In this document: in pieces, positions 47,408-58,112 of the stretch
Layout of the letters: each line of letters begins with the position of its first letter
Position numbering within the stretch: position 1 is the first letter of the stretch
Assembly: GCA_016800925.1 (NCBI GenBank)
Contig: JABCPU010000065.1
Coordinates: 166,965 to 230,964, forward strand
Source: Suillus spraguei
Lineage: Eukaryota; Basidiomycota; Agaricomycetes; Boletales; Suillaceae
DNA: 64,000 nucleotides
Reading direction: 5' to 3'
Notes under the pieces: generated by a model
Databases searched by the model: none
What the model saw: the letters and a program-made list of their open reading frames with translations, nothing else
Told to the model about the DNA's origin: nothing
Position numbers and translations under genes: made by a program

Positions 47408-48691
47408 TGTTACAACCATGCAAAAGAAGTCCTGGTCTTACATGGGGTTGTACTGGAGGGATGGAAAGTCGAAGGGGCCTGGCCTCAGCTCGTACGCTGT
47501 GCCCCTTAATTTTGGATGAAGTCCAAGGGGGAGTTATAGTGAAGTCTGGATGGAGTCCAGATGAACTCTGTAGGACAGGATAGCTCGATAGAGCTCCGAA
47601 GGACTTCCAGATGAGCGCAGGAATGCACCGGAACTATTTTCGGATGGTAGGGAGTAATGGTAAGACTACTGGAACAAGTTCCAAGTAGAATGGATGAAGG
47701 ATGGACTCCTGGACAAAGTCCAGGGCAGGATAGAAGCAAAGCTCCGGAGGGAAAGATGATCCATAGATGTCAGAGGATAGGATAGGATAGATCCGGAGGA
47801 CCAGAGGTCCGAAGGTCCGGAGCTCGGAGGAGCGGAAGAGTGGAGGGGCGGATGATCGGACGAGCGTAGCTCTATGGATCTTAGGGGAGGTGTTGACTAC
47901 TAGAGAGGAGTAGGTCCGGATATGGTGTAGAAGTAGTATAGACTACTCCGGACAAGGTCTGGAATAGAAACAGACAGGATAAGACTACCACAGGTAGAGT
48001 CAGAGGTGAAATGGATGAGAGACAGGAAACAGATGAAGTCCGAAAAGGATATAGGACAAAGGATCAAGGCTCCGGCCTAGGAAATGATCCCATAGGTCTG
48101 AGTTGGAAGCTTACAAGGGCTGGAGCCCAAGTGCAAGAACAGAAACGGATTTATATAGACATGGTAACAAGATACAGAAGTCAAAGGAATATACAAAAGT
48201 AGGAAAGCAATGATCAGATTGAGGTCTGCAGGAGTTGTACTACAAGTTTATATACTGTAGGTAGCATGCCAGAAGGCAAGTAAGGATAGTCCAAGGCTAT
48301 GTTTGAGGCATTGCGGAACACAAGGCTATGAACTTGGAAATAAGACTTGTACAAAGTATCTTATCAAGACGGAAGTCAAGATAACCGAAAGCCAGAGGTG
48401 CAGAGATAACCGAAAGCCAGACACAGGTATTAACCTAAAAGGAGTAATGCGCAGGTGCGCGGGAATAGTTTCGGATATGGACACGGATTAGATATGGACA
48501 CGCATCGGATATGAACACAGATTGGATGGGTGGATCAGATTGGATGGGTGGACTGAGTTGGATATGGATGGATATGAATTGGAGTAGATGGGTGGATTGG
48601 ATATGTGAGCTGGACTGGATGGGTGGACCAGGATGTATGGATTGGGTGTCCGGATGTCCATGGATTGGACCTGAATGTACGGTATATGACA
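47408..48691 (-). repeat. LTR family E (F-related) in copia integrase
   Basis: 1284 bp. On the minus strand it starts TGTCATATACC like LTR F and ends TTGTAACA. Perfect 5-bp duplication TATGG on the plus strand (47403-47407, 48692-48696). The last ~120 bp align with the end of LTR F (AGGGGCACAG, CTGAGGCCA). The interior is full of GGTCCGGA and GGATGG short motifs. Integrase coding joins cleanly across it (GTI to LETTAADTPEQ). Confidence 0.85.
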
Positions 48692-48696
48692 TATGG

Positions 48697-49189
48697 TACC
48701 ATCAGTGCAGAGTTCCTTGTGCATGTTGTTACCAGTGTATTCCCTTCCACCATCACTGCACATAAATTCAGTGTGAAGCATGGAAAAGTGCTCTTCGTGG
48801 ACTTCAGAGCGGAAGAATATTTGAATGTGTTTCTTCCATTGCTTGTACTGCTCGAGTACATTGCTCTTGCACTTCAGGAAATAGATCCAAGGGAATCTGG
48901 AATAATCATTGACAATGACCATCCAATAGTGGAATCCTTCATACAATTTAGGGGTAATTGGCCTGCCTACATCTGTGTGGATGATTTGGATGGCATGTGT
49001 TGTGCATGCACTGGTCACAAGTTGGAATGGAAGTTTCTTCATCTTCCCTAGTGTGCACAGCTTGCAGAAGGTAGGTTGTCCAGTGATAGTGTCAATCCCA
49101 GGAAGTTGGCCATTTGCCATCATGCGCTGTATGTGATCCATGCCTATGTGTCCCATTCTCCAGTAAAGGAGGTTTATATCTACTGTCAT
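48697..49189 (-). pseudogene. Copia GAG-pre-integrase and integrase core, 5' part
   Basis: Shows LLYWRMGHIGMDHIQRM, the HHCC-like CKLCTLGKMKKLPF, the first catalytic Asp in IIHTDVGRPI, WMVIVNDYSRFPWIYFLK, and the second Asp in MCSDGGREYTGNNM. LTR E interrupts it before the Glu. Confidence 0.85.
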
Positions 49190-49195
49190 GAGCGC

Positions 49196-49870
49196 TTAAT
49201 CCGTGAAGGTGAGCGAAGTGCCTTTGACATGATACAGGCCACTCTTATGCTTTGCAGTTAAGACAAGGCTTGCGCCTTTGTAGACTCCACACTTATCCAT
49301 TGAGGCATCAAAATGCATGGAAAGTCCATGGCGCGCAAGTTTGGAGACTGATATGAGTGATATTATGAAGGCTGGCACATGCAGTGTATTGGATAGTTCA
49401 ACATCATACACCTGCTTTCGTATAGTGGTATGAAAGGTGACTGCTTCTTTTCTAATTGTGTCCACTGTGGAATCATTGCCAAAACTAATCTTTTGCGCTG
49501 GATGGATTGTGCGATATGTTCCTGGCTTGAACAAAGTGCAATGTGGGACCATGTGCGATGAGGTGCCTGAATAAATGATGACATCCAGGCGGTCCTTAGT
49601 GACAGATGCAGAGTAAGCCTGAACACACTTTGCCAAAGCCTTAGAGATATGTACACATTCTCTAACTGCAGTGCTCTTAGTGTCTACTTCAGAGTCTGAG
49701 TCTGCAAGCGATTCTGCTTTCTTTGCCTTGTCCTTCTTTTTCTTTTTTCCCTCCTTGAGCGTGCAGTTTTGCTCCTTGATCACATTGCAGTCTTGCGTGT
49801 CATGTGTAGCTGTTTGATGTAGTGTGCACCATGTTTCAGGTTTTGCACTTGCTGCAGTATGTGTGCTCGA
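49196..49870 (-). pseudogene. Copia gag zinc knuckle and protease
   Basis: Begins next to LTR A with the CCHC-type WCTLHQTATHDTQDC, a Lys-rich linker (EGKKKKKDKAKKAES), then the protease region where the active-site DSG reads YSG (VIIYSGTSSHMV), so the catalytic Asp is lost. HVPAFIISLISVSKLA and the pre-integrase start follow. Confidence 0.8.
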
Positions 49871-50482
49871 GGCAGTGTAAAGATACAACCTAACCTTGGC
49901 TGTAGATAAACTACCTCCTAAGTTAGCATGTGAGGTCTTGCGCTCCATCTAGTCTGCTTCACTTGTGAAACAAGAGCATTTGACCCTAAAGGGGGATGCC
50001 TGTTAGTATGGTCAAGTTCAAGTCAAACCTATGTGCGATATAGTGTTATAGTCAGCGGTAAGTTGCTGCAGTCAGCAATGATGTTGCCAGGACTAGCATC
50101 ATATGTAGTGATGCTACTGTGGTTGAGATAATGCTTGAAACATAGCGTCAAGTGAGCGATAACGAGCGGTAAAGTTGGCAGTAGCGGTAAGGTGTGAGCG
50201 GTGCAAAGAAACAGTAAAGAAGTCTGCGGTACTTCCAGCAGTAAAGTAGTGGTGTGAAAAAAGTTTCAGTTAAAATAGGGGCCAAAGATCTAGCGGTATG
50301 CCAGTGGTAACGGTGAATGAGCGAAATCGATTAACAAGCAGTAAAGAACTTTAAAGACTAAGTCTACTACTGGGTAGATCCAGAGCTAGACACTAATCCT
50401 GACCTATAGTACATTCAATGGGGTACAAATCAGGTACTGTATTGTGCGGGGTACGTGGTGCTTATATCCTAAATTGTATGTA

Positions 50483-52099
50483 CAGTGGCTCAAAAAACTG
50501 TCCGCATGTTTTGGCATTTTTCACTATCTATAATATTGTGTGAGAACAAACAAATGCCTCAAAAACATGCTTATACCACATTGTAGTATGGCTTCAGGGC
50601 TTTCATTTGAGCCCTACACCGTGGGAATCGGTGGAGATATGGTGGAGATACAAGGCTCACAAAATGGTGACTCATGCGGACAGTTTTTTGACTCAAGTAT
50701 TTTACAGTAATAACCAGGTATTCTAGTATTTTGTATGACCTCCCTTGGCTTTAATTACTGCCTCTATCCTTCTAGGCATACTCTCAATTAATTTCTGGCA
50801 ATCCTCAGCTGTGATCTTCCCCCATTCCACTGCTACTCTCTCCCAAAGCTCCCATACTCCTTTAGGGGGGTTTTCATAGGCTTGAAGCTTTTTCTTGAGT
50901 GTTCCCCAGAGATGTTCAATGACATTGACATCAGGAGACTGTGCTGGCCAGTCAAGAACATTGATGTTATGTTCTTCAAACCATTCCCTAGCTCTTCTGG
51001 ATGTGTGCTTGGGATCATTATCCTGTTGGAAAATGATATCTTCTTCATCAATCCCTGATTCTGCCAAGCTAGGCAGCAAGTGGTCATTTAAAATGTCCAC
51101 ATACTGCTCAGCATTCATCTTCCCCTCAACCTCAGCAAGCATTCCCACACCATTCCATCCCATACAGCCCCATACCATTAAAGAACCTCCTCCAAACTTG
51201 ACAGTCCCATTAACCTCTCTGTCTGTTAGGCCATCTCCCTTCTTTTTCCATACATACACCTTCCCATCTGACCCAATCCTATTGATTTTTGTCTCATCTG
51301 ACCATATAACACGCTTCCAGTCCTCTACAGTCCAGTGTTGATGAGCTAAGGCAAAGGCTAGTCTTCTCTGCCTATGTTTGATGGAGAGAAGAGGCTTTTT
51401 CTTCTTTGTTACTGCCTTGAGATGAGCTGCCTTGAGAACATTCCTCACAGTTTGTGAAGAGACAGGGGTAGTGATGGTGGAATTGATATAATGGGTGGCT
51501 TGGACAGCATTATCAGCCTTTCCTGTAGTGATATGTTGGATAATAGCCCTTTTGTCAGTAGAGGTAAGCTTGGATGGACGTCCTCCACAAGAGTTTTCCT
51601 TGTCTGGGTGGCTTTCTTTGATGAACTTGGCCACAGTGGACTTGCATACTCCAGTTCTAGAGGAAATTTGGCGAGCAGAGAGGCCAGCATAAGACAGAGA
51701 GAGGATATTATCTCTTTGAGCAGAGGAGATGGCTTTCATGGTGATTATGACTATGATACATGAGATATTCTGGTTTATATAGTTAGATATAGTCATAAAA
51801 TAACATAATGACACCACTTTATAATTTATATAATACTGGCATGATTTTTATGGTGTCATAAATAATGATTTATATAGTTTTAATATACACTCAAAAAACT
51901 GTCCACATGAGTCATCATTTTATAAGCCTTATATCTCCACCATATCTCCGCCGATTCCCACGGTGTAGGGCTCAAATAAAAGCCCTGAAGCCATACTACA
52001 ATGTGGTATAAGTATGTCCTTGAGGAATTTGTTCATTCTCACACAATATCATAGATAGTGAAAAATGTCAAAACATGCGGACAGTTTTTTGAGCCACTG
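50483..52099 (-). mobile_element. Tc1/mariner transposon, complete
   Basis: CAGTGGCTCAAAAAACTG ends in inverted orientation, TA duplication at 50481-50482 and 52100-52101, 1617 bp. The terminal inverted repeats are long: 50483-50697 and 51888-52099. Each is itself bounded by inverted copies of CTCAAAAAACTGTCC and by TA. The LTR A sequence is continuous across the insertion. Confidence 0.95.
50723..51739 (-). CDS. Tc1/mariner transposase
   Basis: Cut-and-paste transposase of 338 aa, start chosen at the ATG at 51739 (MKAISSAQRDNILSLSYAG) because the upstream in-frame extension is hydrophobic and outside the conserved domain. Two helix-turn-helix regions (LSARQISSRTGVCKSTVAKF; VSSQTVRNVLKAAHLKA) and a DDE domain: VIWSDETKINRIG (D1), IIFQQDNDPKHTS (D2), WPAQSPDVNVIEHLW (E, 34 residues after D2, DD34E type). 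No lesion is seen. The stop is near 50723, ~25 bp inside the left repeat module. Confidence 0.95.
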   Translation of the reverse strand: MKAISSAQRDNILSLSYAGLSARQISSRTGVCKSTVAKFIKESHPDKENSCGGRPSKLTSTDKRAIIQHITTGKADNAVQATHYINSTITTPVSSQTVRNVLKAAHLKAVTKKKKPLLSIKHRQRRLAFALAHQHWTVEDWKRVIWSDETKINRIGSDGKVYVWKKKGDGLTDREVNGTVKFGGGSLMVWGCMGWNGVGMLAEVEGKMNAEQYVDILNDHLLPSLAESGIDEEDIIFQQDNDPKHTSRRAREWFEEHNINVLDWPAQSPDVNVIEHLWGTLKKKLQAYENPPKGVWELWERVAVEWGKITAEDCQKLIESMPRRIEAVIKAKGGHTKY

Positions 52100-52462
52100 T
52101 ACTTGGAATGCTCTAGGCGAGATCAGTAGCGCTTGAGTGCAGTAACCGCCATATGTAAACATAGCGTGAGGCAGCTGCGGCATGAGGCAACATATAATAA
52201 GACTTGCTGTGGAATCAGTGACAACGAACATAAAACAAACTATGCACCAAATGGAGCTATGTGGACATGGCAAGGACATGGAAGGACATTGGTACATGGA
52301 ATGTGGTGCAGCAGTCGGTACGGTGTGCGGTAAGCGTGGAATGCTGCCAGCAATGCTAAAGGAGTAAGATGGCCCTTTGGACTGGTGGAGATTCCTATAG
52401 ACGTGAGACGTGCGCCAAAAGATAGGGTTTTAAGGCCAGCGCCAATATGTTCGTTACAGCAG

Positions 52463-53125
52463 CAACAGTTGGCGCACGACCTCTGCAATGACTCTGGTCT
52501 TGATTGCATTGAAAGTGAGGTCCTTTTCTGCGATGGTATTGAGGACAGAGGAGGCAAAAGTGCGCCAGTCAGGGGTATCAGGAAGGGAGCGCATAAGCGC
52601 AAATGTGATGATTCTGGAATCAATGGCAAAATTCATGCCTGTTAGGCACGACTCAAGACTGCAGAACTCTGCGATGTGGTCATTAATCTGTGAAGCGCCA
52701 TCCCACTTCAAAGCGATGAGTTGTTCAAAAATGTAGAAGGCATTGGTGATGCTTGATGTATTGTGGATTTTCACGAGTTCATCAAATAGCACCTTTGCTG
52801 TCGCACACACTTGTGTCTTCATGAGGAGGGCATCTGAGATATGGCCTTGGATGATGCCATGTGCCTTCTCATCACATGCAGCTCACGATTCTGTCGCACC
52901 ACTGGCAGTGGTTGTTGGGAGCGAGGCAGAAGAGGCTGAGGTGGTGGAGATGCTAGGAGCAGCAGTGGTTGCAGCAGTTGGGTCAGGGTCTGTGCCTGTG
53001 ACAATGTGCAGTACTTTCTCTCTGCAAAGTTTTCCAGTGATACGAAGTTTCCATAGCTGGAAATTCTCTGGGCCTGTAAGGGTAAGGACTGGGGTTGCGA
53101 GGGTGTCACTGGTGGAGGACGTCAT
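52463..53125 (-). pseudogene. Copia gag
   Basis: Starts at ATG 53125 (MTSSTSDTLATPVLTL) with TGPENFQLWKLRITGKL, the usual copia gag beginning. A TGA at 52883 lies where Arg fits (GATES/AACDEKAHG). The frame continues QLIALKWDGASQINDHIAEF and FALMRSLPDTPDWRTFAS, then LTR A. The capsid-like protein is non-functional as it stands. Confidence 0.8.
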
Positions 53126-53200
53126 GTCTGAGAGGTGCGCGACCTTGTGAGTCATTTCTGCTAGGTTGCTGGCTAGTTGGCATAACCAGGGCTCATAACC

Positions 53201-53491
53201 TGACAAAACTAAGTAAACGTGGCATATACTGCACTCAGCTGCTATCCAAAGGCAGGATGAGAGAATGACTGGGGGAAAATTACATGACAAGGGTCCATTA
53301 TATGATAGGAATGAGCTCACTAAGACACCATGAGGCTCACTTGAAAAATTCCTAACCTCTCCACTATTAAGCATGACAAAACACGATGAAGTGCAGTCAA
53401 ATGCGAAAGGTGCGGGAAAGGTGGAAAGGCGCAGGAAAGGCACAGTGAGGTGCACACTTCACCAAAGGTGCAAACTCATCTGGTTTTGTCA
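53201..53491 (-). repeat. 5' LTR of the copia element
   Basis: 291 bp, TGACAAAAC to GTTTTGTCA. A likely primer-binding site, GGTTATGAGCCC on the minus strand, lies immediately inside (53189-53200). Confidence 0.9.
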
Positions 53492-53496
53492 GCTTG

Positions 53497-53638
53497 CACA
53501 TCTGATGCTGTCCTAAGCATCCATAGGAGAACAAACAGATCTAGGCATGTCATCTAGTTCATCAATGGTGAGTGAAGGCTTTGAGTACTCTAAAAGCTTG
53601 TGGATTGAGATCGTCACAAAGGAGTCACTACTGGTCAC
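53497..53638. other. Host-side flank of the copia insertion
   Basis: Continuation of the sequence left of 42916 once the copia element is set aside. No gene was recognised. Confidence 0.4.
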
Positions 53639-53934
53639 TGTTGTGTCACATCGGTGCCACACCACATACAGAAACAAACTGAGAAATAGACTGAGAAATA
53701 AACCAGTTTAAATGTGAGAGAGTGCGAAGTGCACAAAGAAGGTGAGACATGCACGAGGGGTGAGCACTTAGCGATGACGATGAAGAAGGCGGGCATAGGC
53801 AAGGTAGGGTGTGATGAGGGTGAGCCAGATGAGATAGTGGAGAATGATTGTGGGGGCCTCATTGGGATGAGAGTAGATGGCGACACATAGGAGGAAAAAT
53901 GATAGTAGGGGCGCAAGAAGGTGTTCTTGTAACA
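53639..53934 (-). repeat. LTR G, 3' LTR of gypsy element 2
   Basis: On the minus strand it starts TGTTACAAG right after the purine tract AAAAATGGGGTAA and ends GACACAACA. Its start resembles LTR C (TGTTACAG...GCCCCTA), but the rest differs. A 40-bp block inside also occurs near 42018-42060. Confidence 0.65.
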
Positions 53935-53966
53935 TTACCCCATTTTTATGTGTTTGATTCGCCAAA

Positions 53967-55291
53967 TCAATCATCTCTGCAGTTGCCGCCTTTGAACCAT
54001 GCAGAGTCAAGCGAGACATCTGTGAGCCATTCTTCAGCATCAGCTGCATTGAGTTCGCACTGTTGTTCTTTGGCAGCAGTGGCTTGATTGTAAGCTGCTT
54101 CTTATTTTTGCAACTCTGGGTAATACCCGTGATCTCCAGGTTTCTTGCGCAATAAGGGGCGCCCATTGAGCATGTGGCAGAAGTCTGTGAGGTGTCCTGG
54201 TGCAAACTTCCCGCAGATGCAACAGAAATATTGGGCGCAGTGGCGCTGCTTGTGTCCATAGACTGAACATATGCGACAAATGACGTTGGCGTGATGGGTC
54301 TGGGTTGTTTCAGTCACTTCCATTAGCATGATGTCAACTGAGCATTGCGCATCTGTGCAATTGAAGTAAGGGGAGCGGTGTGGGCATGCGACTTTGATAG
54401 GTGCGAGTCTGATGGACAGGATTGTGTTTGCAGCATTGCGCTTTTGTAGGTGGGAGTGCTTTAGGGAGCGAGTGAGCTTGTGGTGGATGGGCTTCGGGGA
54501 CATGCAAGAGTTGTTTGGCACTGTGGGTTCTACCTGAGGTTCAGGTATGGAAAGTGGTGAAGGGGGATGTGCGAATTGGCTTATCAAGGTCGAGATCGGA
54601 AATGTCATTGTGGTGGGTGAAAGTCTTGAGCATTTCTGTCTCGAGGTGCAAAGGAAAAGTAGCATCAATGACCGCTTGGTCAGTTGCACCTGCAATAGCT
54701 GCAGATAAGACCTCATTGAATGAGGCAGAGGTGGGGGGTTCATAGTGTGGGTCAATGGGGTAGTTGTTGTAGTCATTCAGTGACTCAGTAGAGGTGAGGG
54801 AAGGGGGTGGGGATGGAATGAATGCCACGTGTGGGCGATGAATGATAACAGGCTTGGCAGTGATGATGACACTGCCAATGGTGTGGGGGTGATTGACAAC
54901 ACTAAGGTCATTGGGGGGCATGTTAAACACACACTCAGCTTCAAGTTTCAAAATGACGTCTGAGAAGTTCTTGGTGCTGATGAGGCGAATGGTTGCCTTT
55001 TCAATAGTGCCTTGTATGTAGCACATGGCAAGGGCGTTGTTGGCGATAGCGCCAGGGGTGACAAGGAGCTTGGCAGTCCTCAAGATGAGGATCAGCTCTT
55101 TGAGCACAACATCGTTGGTGTGCGAGACATAGGAGTCAAGGTGCATAGAGTATTGTGGGTCAAAGATGACAGCTTTCCACATAAACTGGATCTGTTCTGA
55201 GGTTTTCAGGAGGGCAAATGGTGAGGAGTATGTGAGGCTGGAGGTGCTGGAGAGGGAGGAGTCGCAAAAGGACAAAGATGATTGAGACATG
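53967..55291 (-). pseudogene. Second ORF of gypsy element 2: paired zinc-knuckle protein
   Basis: Starts at ATG 55291 (MSQSSLSFCDSS), ~30 bp past the pol stop. After ~250 residues a one-base frameshift near 54550 is needed to continue. Then come CRICSVYGHKQRHC (CX2CX4HX4C) and, five residues later, CCICGKFAPGHLTDFC (CX2CX6HX4C), followed by DHGYYPELQK and a TAA near 54102. The same frame goes on EAAYNQATAAKEQ to a terminal DD at 53967. Spacing, the DxGYY/FYxEL motif and the DD end match element 1 (5037-6041). Confidence 0.75.
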
Positions 55292-55321
55292 CTGGCTGTG
55301 GTGTATGGTGGTGGGAGGTGG

Positions 55322-55776
55322 TCAAGAGGCAATGAGTTGTCTAGCCAGCTTCAAGCATCTTTTAATGTCCTCCAGGATCTCCACTATGGATCCTAAATAT
55401 TTCTCCAAGATCCAGGTGCACTCCGAATCAGGGTATCCTACCCAGGTAACTAGGTAGCAGTGGCACTTGCCAACTCCAGTGTGCTGGAGGATTGCCTTGA
55501 TTTCATAGTGTTTTTCTCCATTGATGATGTCAGGTGGGGGTTCGGTGTAGTTCAGTCCGTGTATCTCTGTCTCCTGATAGGACAATAGCTCAGAGACGTG
55601 GAATGTGGAGTGAACTCTCCAGGAGGTGGGGAGCTTGAGATTGAATGTGTGTCCACCTTCATCTGCTGTCATAATGCACAGCCATCGACATATCATTGGA
55701 TAAAGGCACCCATACCGGGCTTCCAATATGCTTTCTTTACACTCCATTCGGTGGTTGCGCGCCCAGGGTGACCTGC
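55322..55776 (-). pseudogene. Gypsy 2 integrase zinc-finger end fused to chromodomain
   Basis: After LTR A the frame reads AGHPGRATTEW and WKPGMGAFIQ, then (TGA) YVDGCAL.QQMK, the HHCC finger. It then jumps within about 15 bp to FNLKLPTSWRVHSTFHVSEL and the chromodomain with CYLVTWVGYPDSECTWI. The whole catalytic core (about 300 residues in relatives) is missing, with no inserted sequence at the join. Confidence 0.8.
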
Positions 55777-56729
55777 TGTAATGAACATATTGGCGCTGGG
55801 CTTAAAACCCCATATTTTGACACTTGTCTCACATCTACAGGAGTTACCACTCGTCCATGGCCATCTTACCCCTTTAGCAGTACCGGCAGCATCCCACACT
55901 TACTGCACACCATACTGACTGCCGCACCATCTTCCATGAACCGATGTCCTTCCATGTCCTTGCCACGTCCGCATAGCTCCATTTGGTGCATAGTTTGTTT
56001 TCTGTTCATTATCACTAATTCCATGGCAAGCCTTATTACATGTTGCCTTGTGCTGCAGCACCTTGCGCTATGTTTACTTATGGTGGTTACTACACTCCAG
56101 CGCTACTGATCTCTCCTAGAGTATTCCAAGTACATATGATTTAGGATATAAGCACCGCATACCCCACACGATACAGTACCTGATTTTACCCCATTGCACG
56201 TACTATAGGTCAGGATTATTGTCTAGCTCTGGATCTACCCAGTAGTGGACATAGTCTTTAAAGTTTCCTGATCGCTCGTTAATACATCACACTCGTTCTC
56301 CGTTACCGCTGGACTTTTGACTGTTACTTTGACTGAACTTCTCACACTCCGCTACTTTACCGCTGAAAGTACCACGGACTTCTTTACTGTTTCATTGCAC
56401 CGCTCGCAACCTTGCCGCTACCGCTGAGACCACCGCTCAACATCGCTCGCTCAATGCAACTGTTACTGACCCTATCTCGATGATGGTAGTACCACTACTC
56501 ACGACGCTAGTTCCGGTGGTATCATCGCTGACTGCGGCAACTTACCGCTGACCTCGACGCTTGTTTCGCAAATAAGTTAGACTCAAACTTGACCATACTA
56601 AATAGGCATCCCCCTTTAGGGTCGAATGCTCTTGTTCTCACAAGTGAAGCAGACTAGACGGAGCGCAAGACTAACATACTAGTTTAGGCAGTGGTTTATC
56701 TACAGCCCAAGCTAGGTTGTATCTTTACA
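55777..56729 (-). repeat. LTR family A, copy 5 (minus orientation)
   Basis: TGTAATGAACAT...ATCTTTACA. Flanks CTGC and CCGC (4-bp duplication with one change). Inserted in the integrase zinc finger (HDHPSA joins GHPGRA). Confidence 0.85.
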
Positions 56730-58107
56730 CCGCAGAGGGGTGGTCGTGATGCAGGGAGAGTATATGTTGGCGCAGGTCTGTAGGGACATAAGCACGGTCC
56801 TTATAGAAGAGGACGCCATCAGTGAATACCCAATCGGAGAGGGTGGATTTCATGGGGGGCACACAGATGCCGTTAAGCGCGTTGAGCGCGCATTTAATAG
56901 TGGCATCATTGGGGGAGTCATTCAAGTGCTTGAAGTCTTCAGCGAGTTCAATGTCAATGATTTTGACAAAGAGGGAGTCGGGGAGGAGGACCATGTCTTC
57001 ATTGTCGGAGTTGGTGCCAAGGTGGTCAGGACAGCGTGAAAGTGCATCAGGCGTGGCGAGTTTAGAGCCAGGGACATGATGGAACTCCAGGTTGAAGTCG
57101 CATAGCATCAATTGCCAGCGCGCCTATCAGCATGTCAATTTCTGAGCTGCTTGGAAGTAGAGCAGGTTCTTATGATCCATGAATACAATCACAGGGTGTG
57201 GGTTTTCTTCCAGGAAAGTGCCTCCAGGCTTGGACTGCACGGATGACTGCAAGGAGTTTGCGATCATAGATCTGGTAGTTTCTCTTGGCTGAGTTGAGTC
57301 TTTGAGAGAGATATCCACAGGGGTGGTATGCCCTGTTGTCATCTGTCTGGAGCAGGACTGCGCCTGTTGCTGCCAGAGAGGCATCGGTTGCAAGCACAAA
57401 TTGCTTGACTGGGTCAGGGTTCTGCAGAACCAGTTCGGAGAGGAAGCACTTCTTGAGTGCTTCGAAGGCATCTTCATGGATGTCAATCCAATTGAAGATG
57501 GTGTCTTTCTTTGTCAAGTCGATGAGCGGGCACGCGATGTCGGAATAGTGGGAGATGAAGTGTCGGTAAAGGTTGCAAAAGCTGAGGAATGATTGGACTT
57601 TTTTCACAGAAGTAGGGGGTTTCCACCCGCTGATTCCCTTCAGCTTCGAGGGGTCCATTGCGACTTGTCTCATGCTGAGGAATTCGACTTCTTGTGTGTC
57701 GAAAGTGCACTTTTGGGTTTCAGGAAGAGGGACTCTCTTCTGATCTTGTTGAGGACTCTACAAGTCCATTCTTTCTGCTCCTCCTGGGTGTCGGAGAAGA
57801 TCAGGATGTCGTCCATGTAGACGATCATCCATCCTTCATTGATTTCTTCTGCAAAGGTCTGGTTCATGTAGGCTTGGAAAGTGGCGGGCGAATTGCACAA
57901 TCCAAAGAACATGACCTTTGGCTCAAATAGTCCACAGGAGGTCAAGAACATCGCTTTCCAGTAGTCATCATGGTGGATTAGGGTGTTATTATATCCCGAT
58001 CGGATGTCCATCTTCGTGAAGTATTTCGTGCCTCAAAGTTTGGCAATGAGAGGCGGAATAAGGGGAAATGGATAGGCATTCTTCACAGTCCATTCATTGA
58101 TGTACTG
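56730..58107 (-). pseudogene. Gypsy 2 reverse transcriptase 3' part and RNase H
   Basis: RT palm with MDIRSGYNNTLIHHDD, FGLCNSPATFQAYMN and the catalytic VYMDDILIFS (near 57810). A frameshift near 57680 leads to GWKPPTSVKKVQSFLSF and the RNase H start FVLATDASLAATGAVLLQ, GYLSQRLNSAKRNYQIYD. A second frame change near 57170 leads to FHHVPGSKLATPDALSR and LRQHILSLHHDHP, where LTR A cuts. Multiple frame changes make it inactive. Confidence 0.85.
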
Positions 58108-58112
58108 GTAAT

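Larger units (their letters stand above)
49875..52458 (+). repeat. LTR family A, copy 4, carrying a mariner
   Basis: TGTAAAGATAC at 49875 to TTCGTTACA at 52458, perfect 4-bp duplication GCAG (49871-49874, 52459-52462). Without the mariner at 50483-52099 it is about 0.97 kb. It separates copia gag from the protease region. Confidence 0.9.
42916..53491 (-). mobile_element. Ty1/copia element with both LTRs and nested insertions
   Basis: The LTRs start and end with TGACAAAAC and GTTTTGTCA (42916-44210 with an insert; 53201-53491, 291 bp), and a perfect 5-bp duplication GCTTG flanks the whole (42911-42915 and 53492-53496). Reading on the minus strand the order is 5' LTR, gag, zinc knuckle and protease, integrase, reverse transcriptase, RNase H, 3' LTR. 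Insertions: LTR A at 49875-52458 (with a mariner inside), LTR E at 47408-48691, LTR C at 45529-46152 and LTR A at 43190-44149. Without them the element is about 5.1 kb, a normal copia size. Confidence 0.9.

Noticed and set aside
47408..48691. Direct GTCCGG/GGATGG short motifs as a CRISPR-like array or minisatellite
   Set aside because: Irregular spacing and a eukaryotic LTR context with perfect target duplication. It is internal low-complexity sequence of LTR E.
51740..51817. N-terminal extension of the mariner transposase (MVSLCYFMTISN...)
   Set aside because: Hydrophobic, poor match to the family. ATG at 51739 fits the usual start before the first helix-turn-helix.
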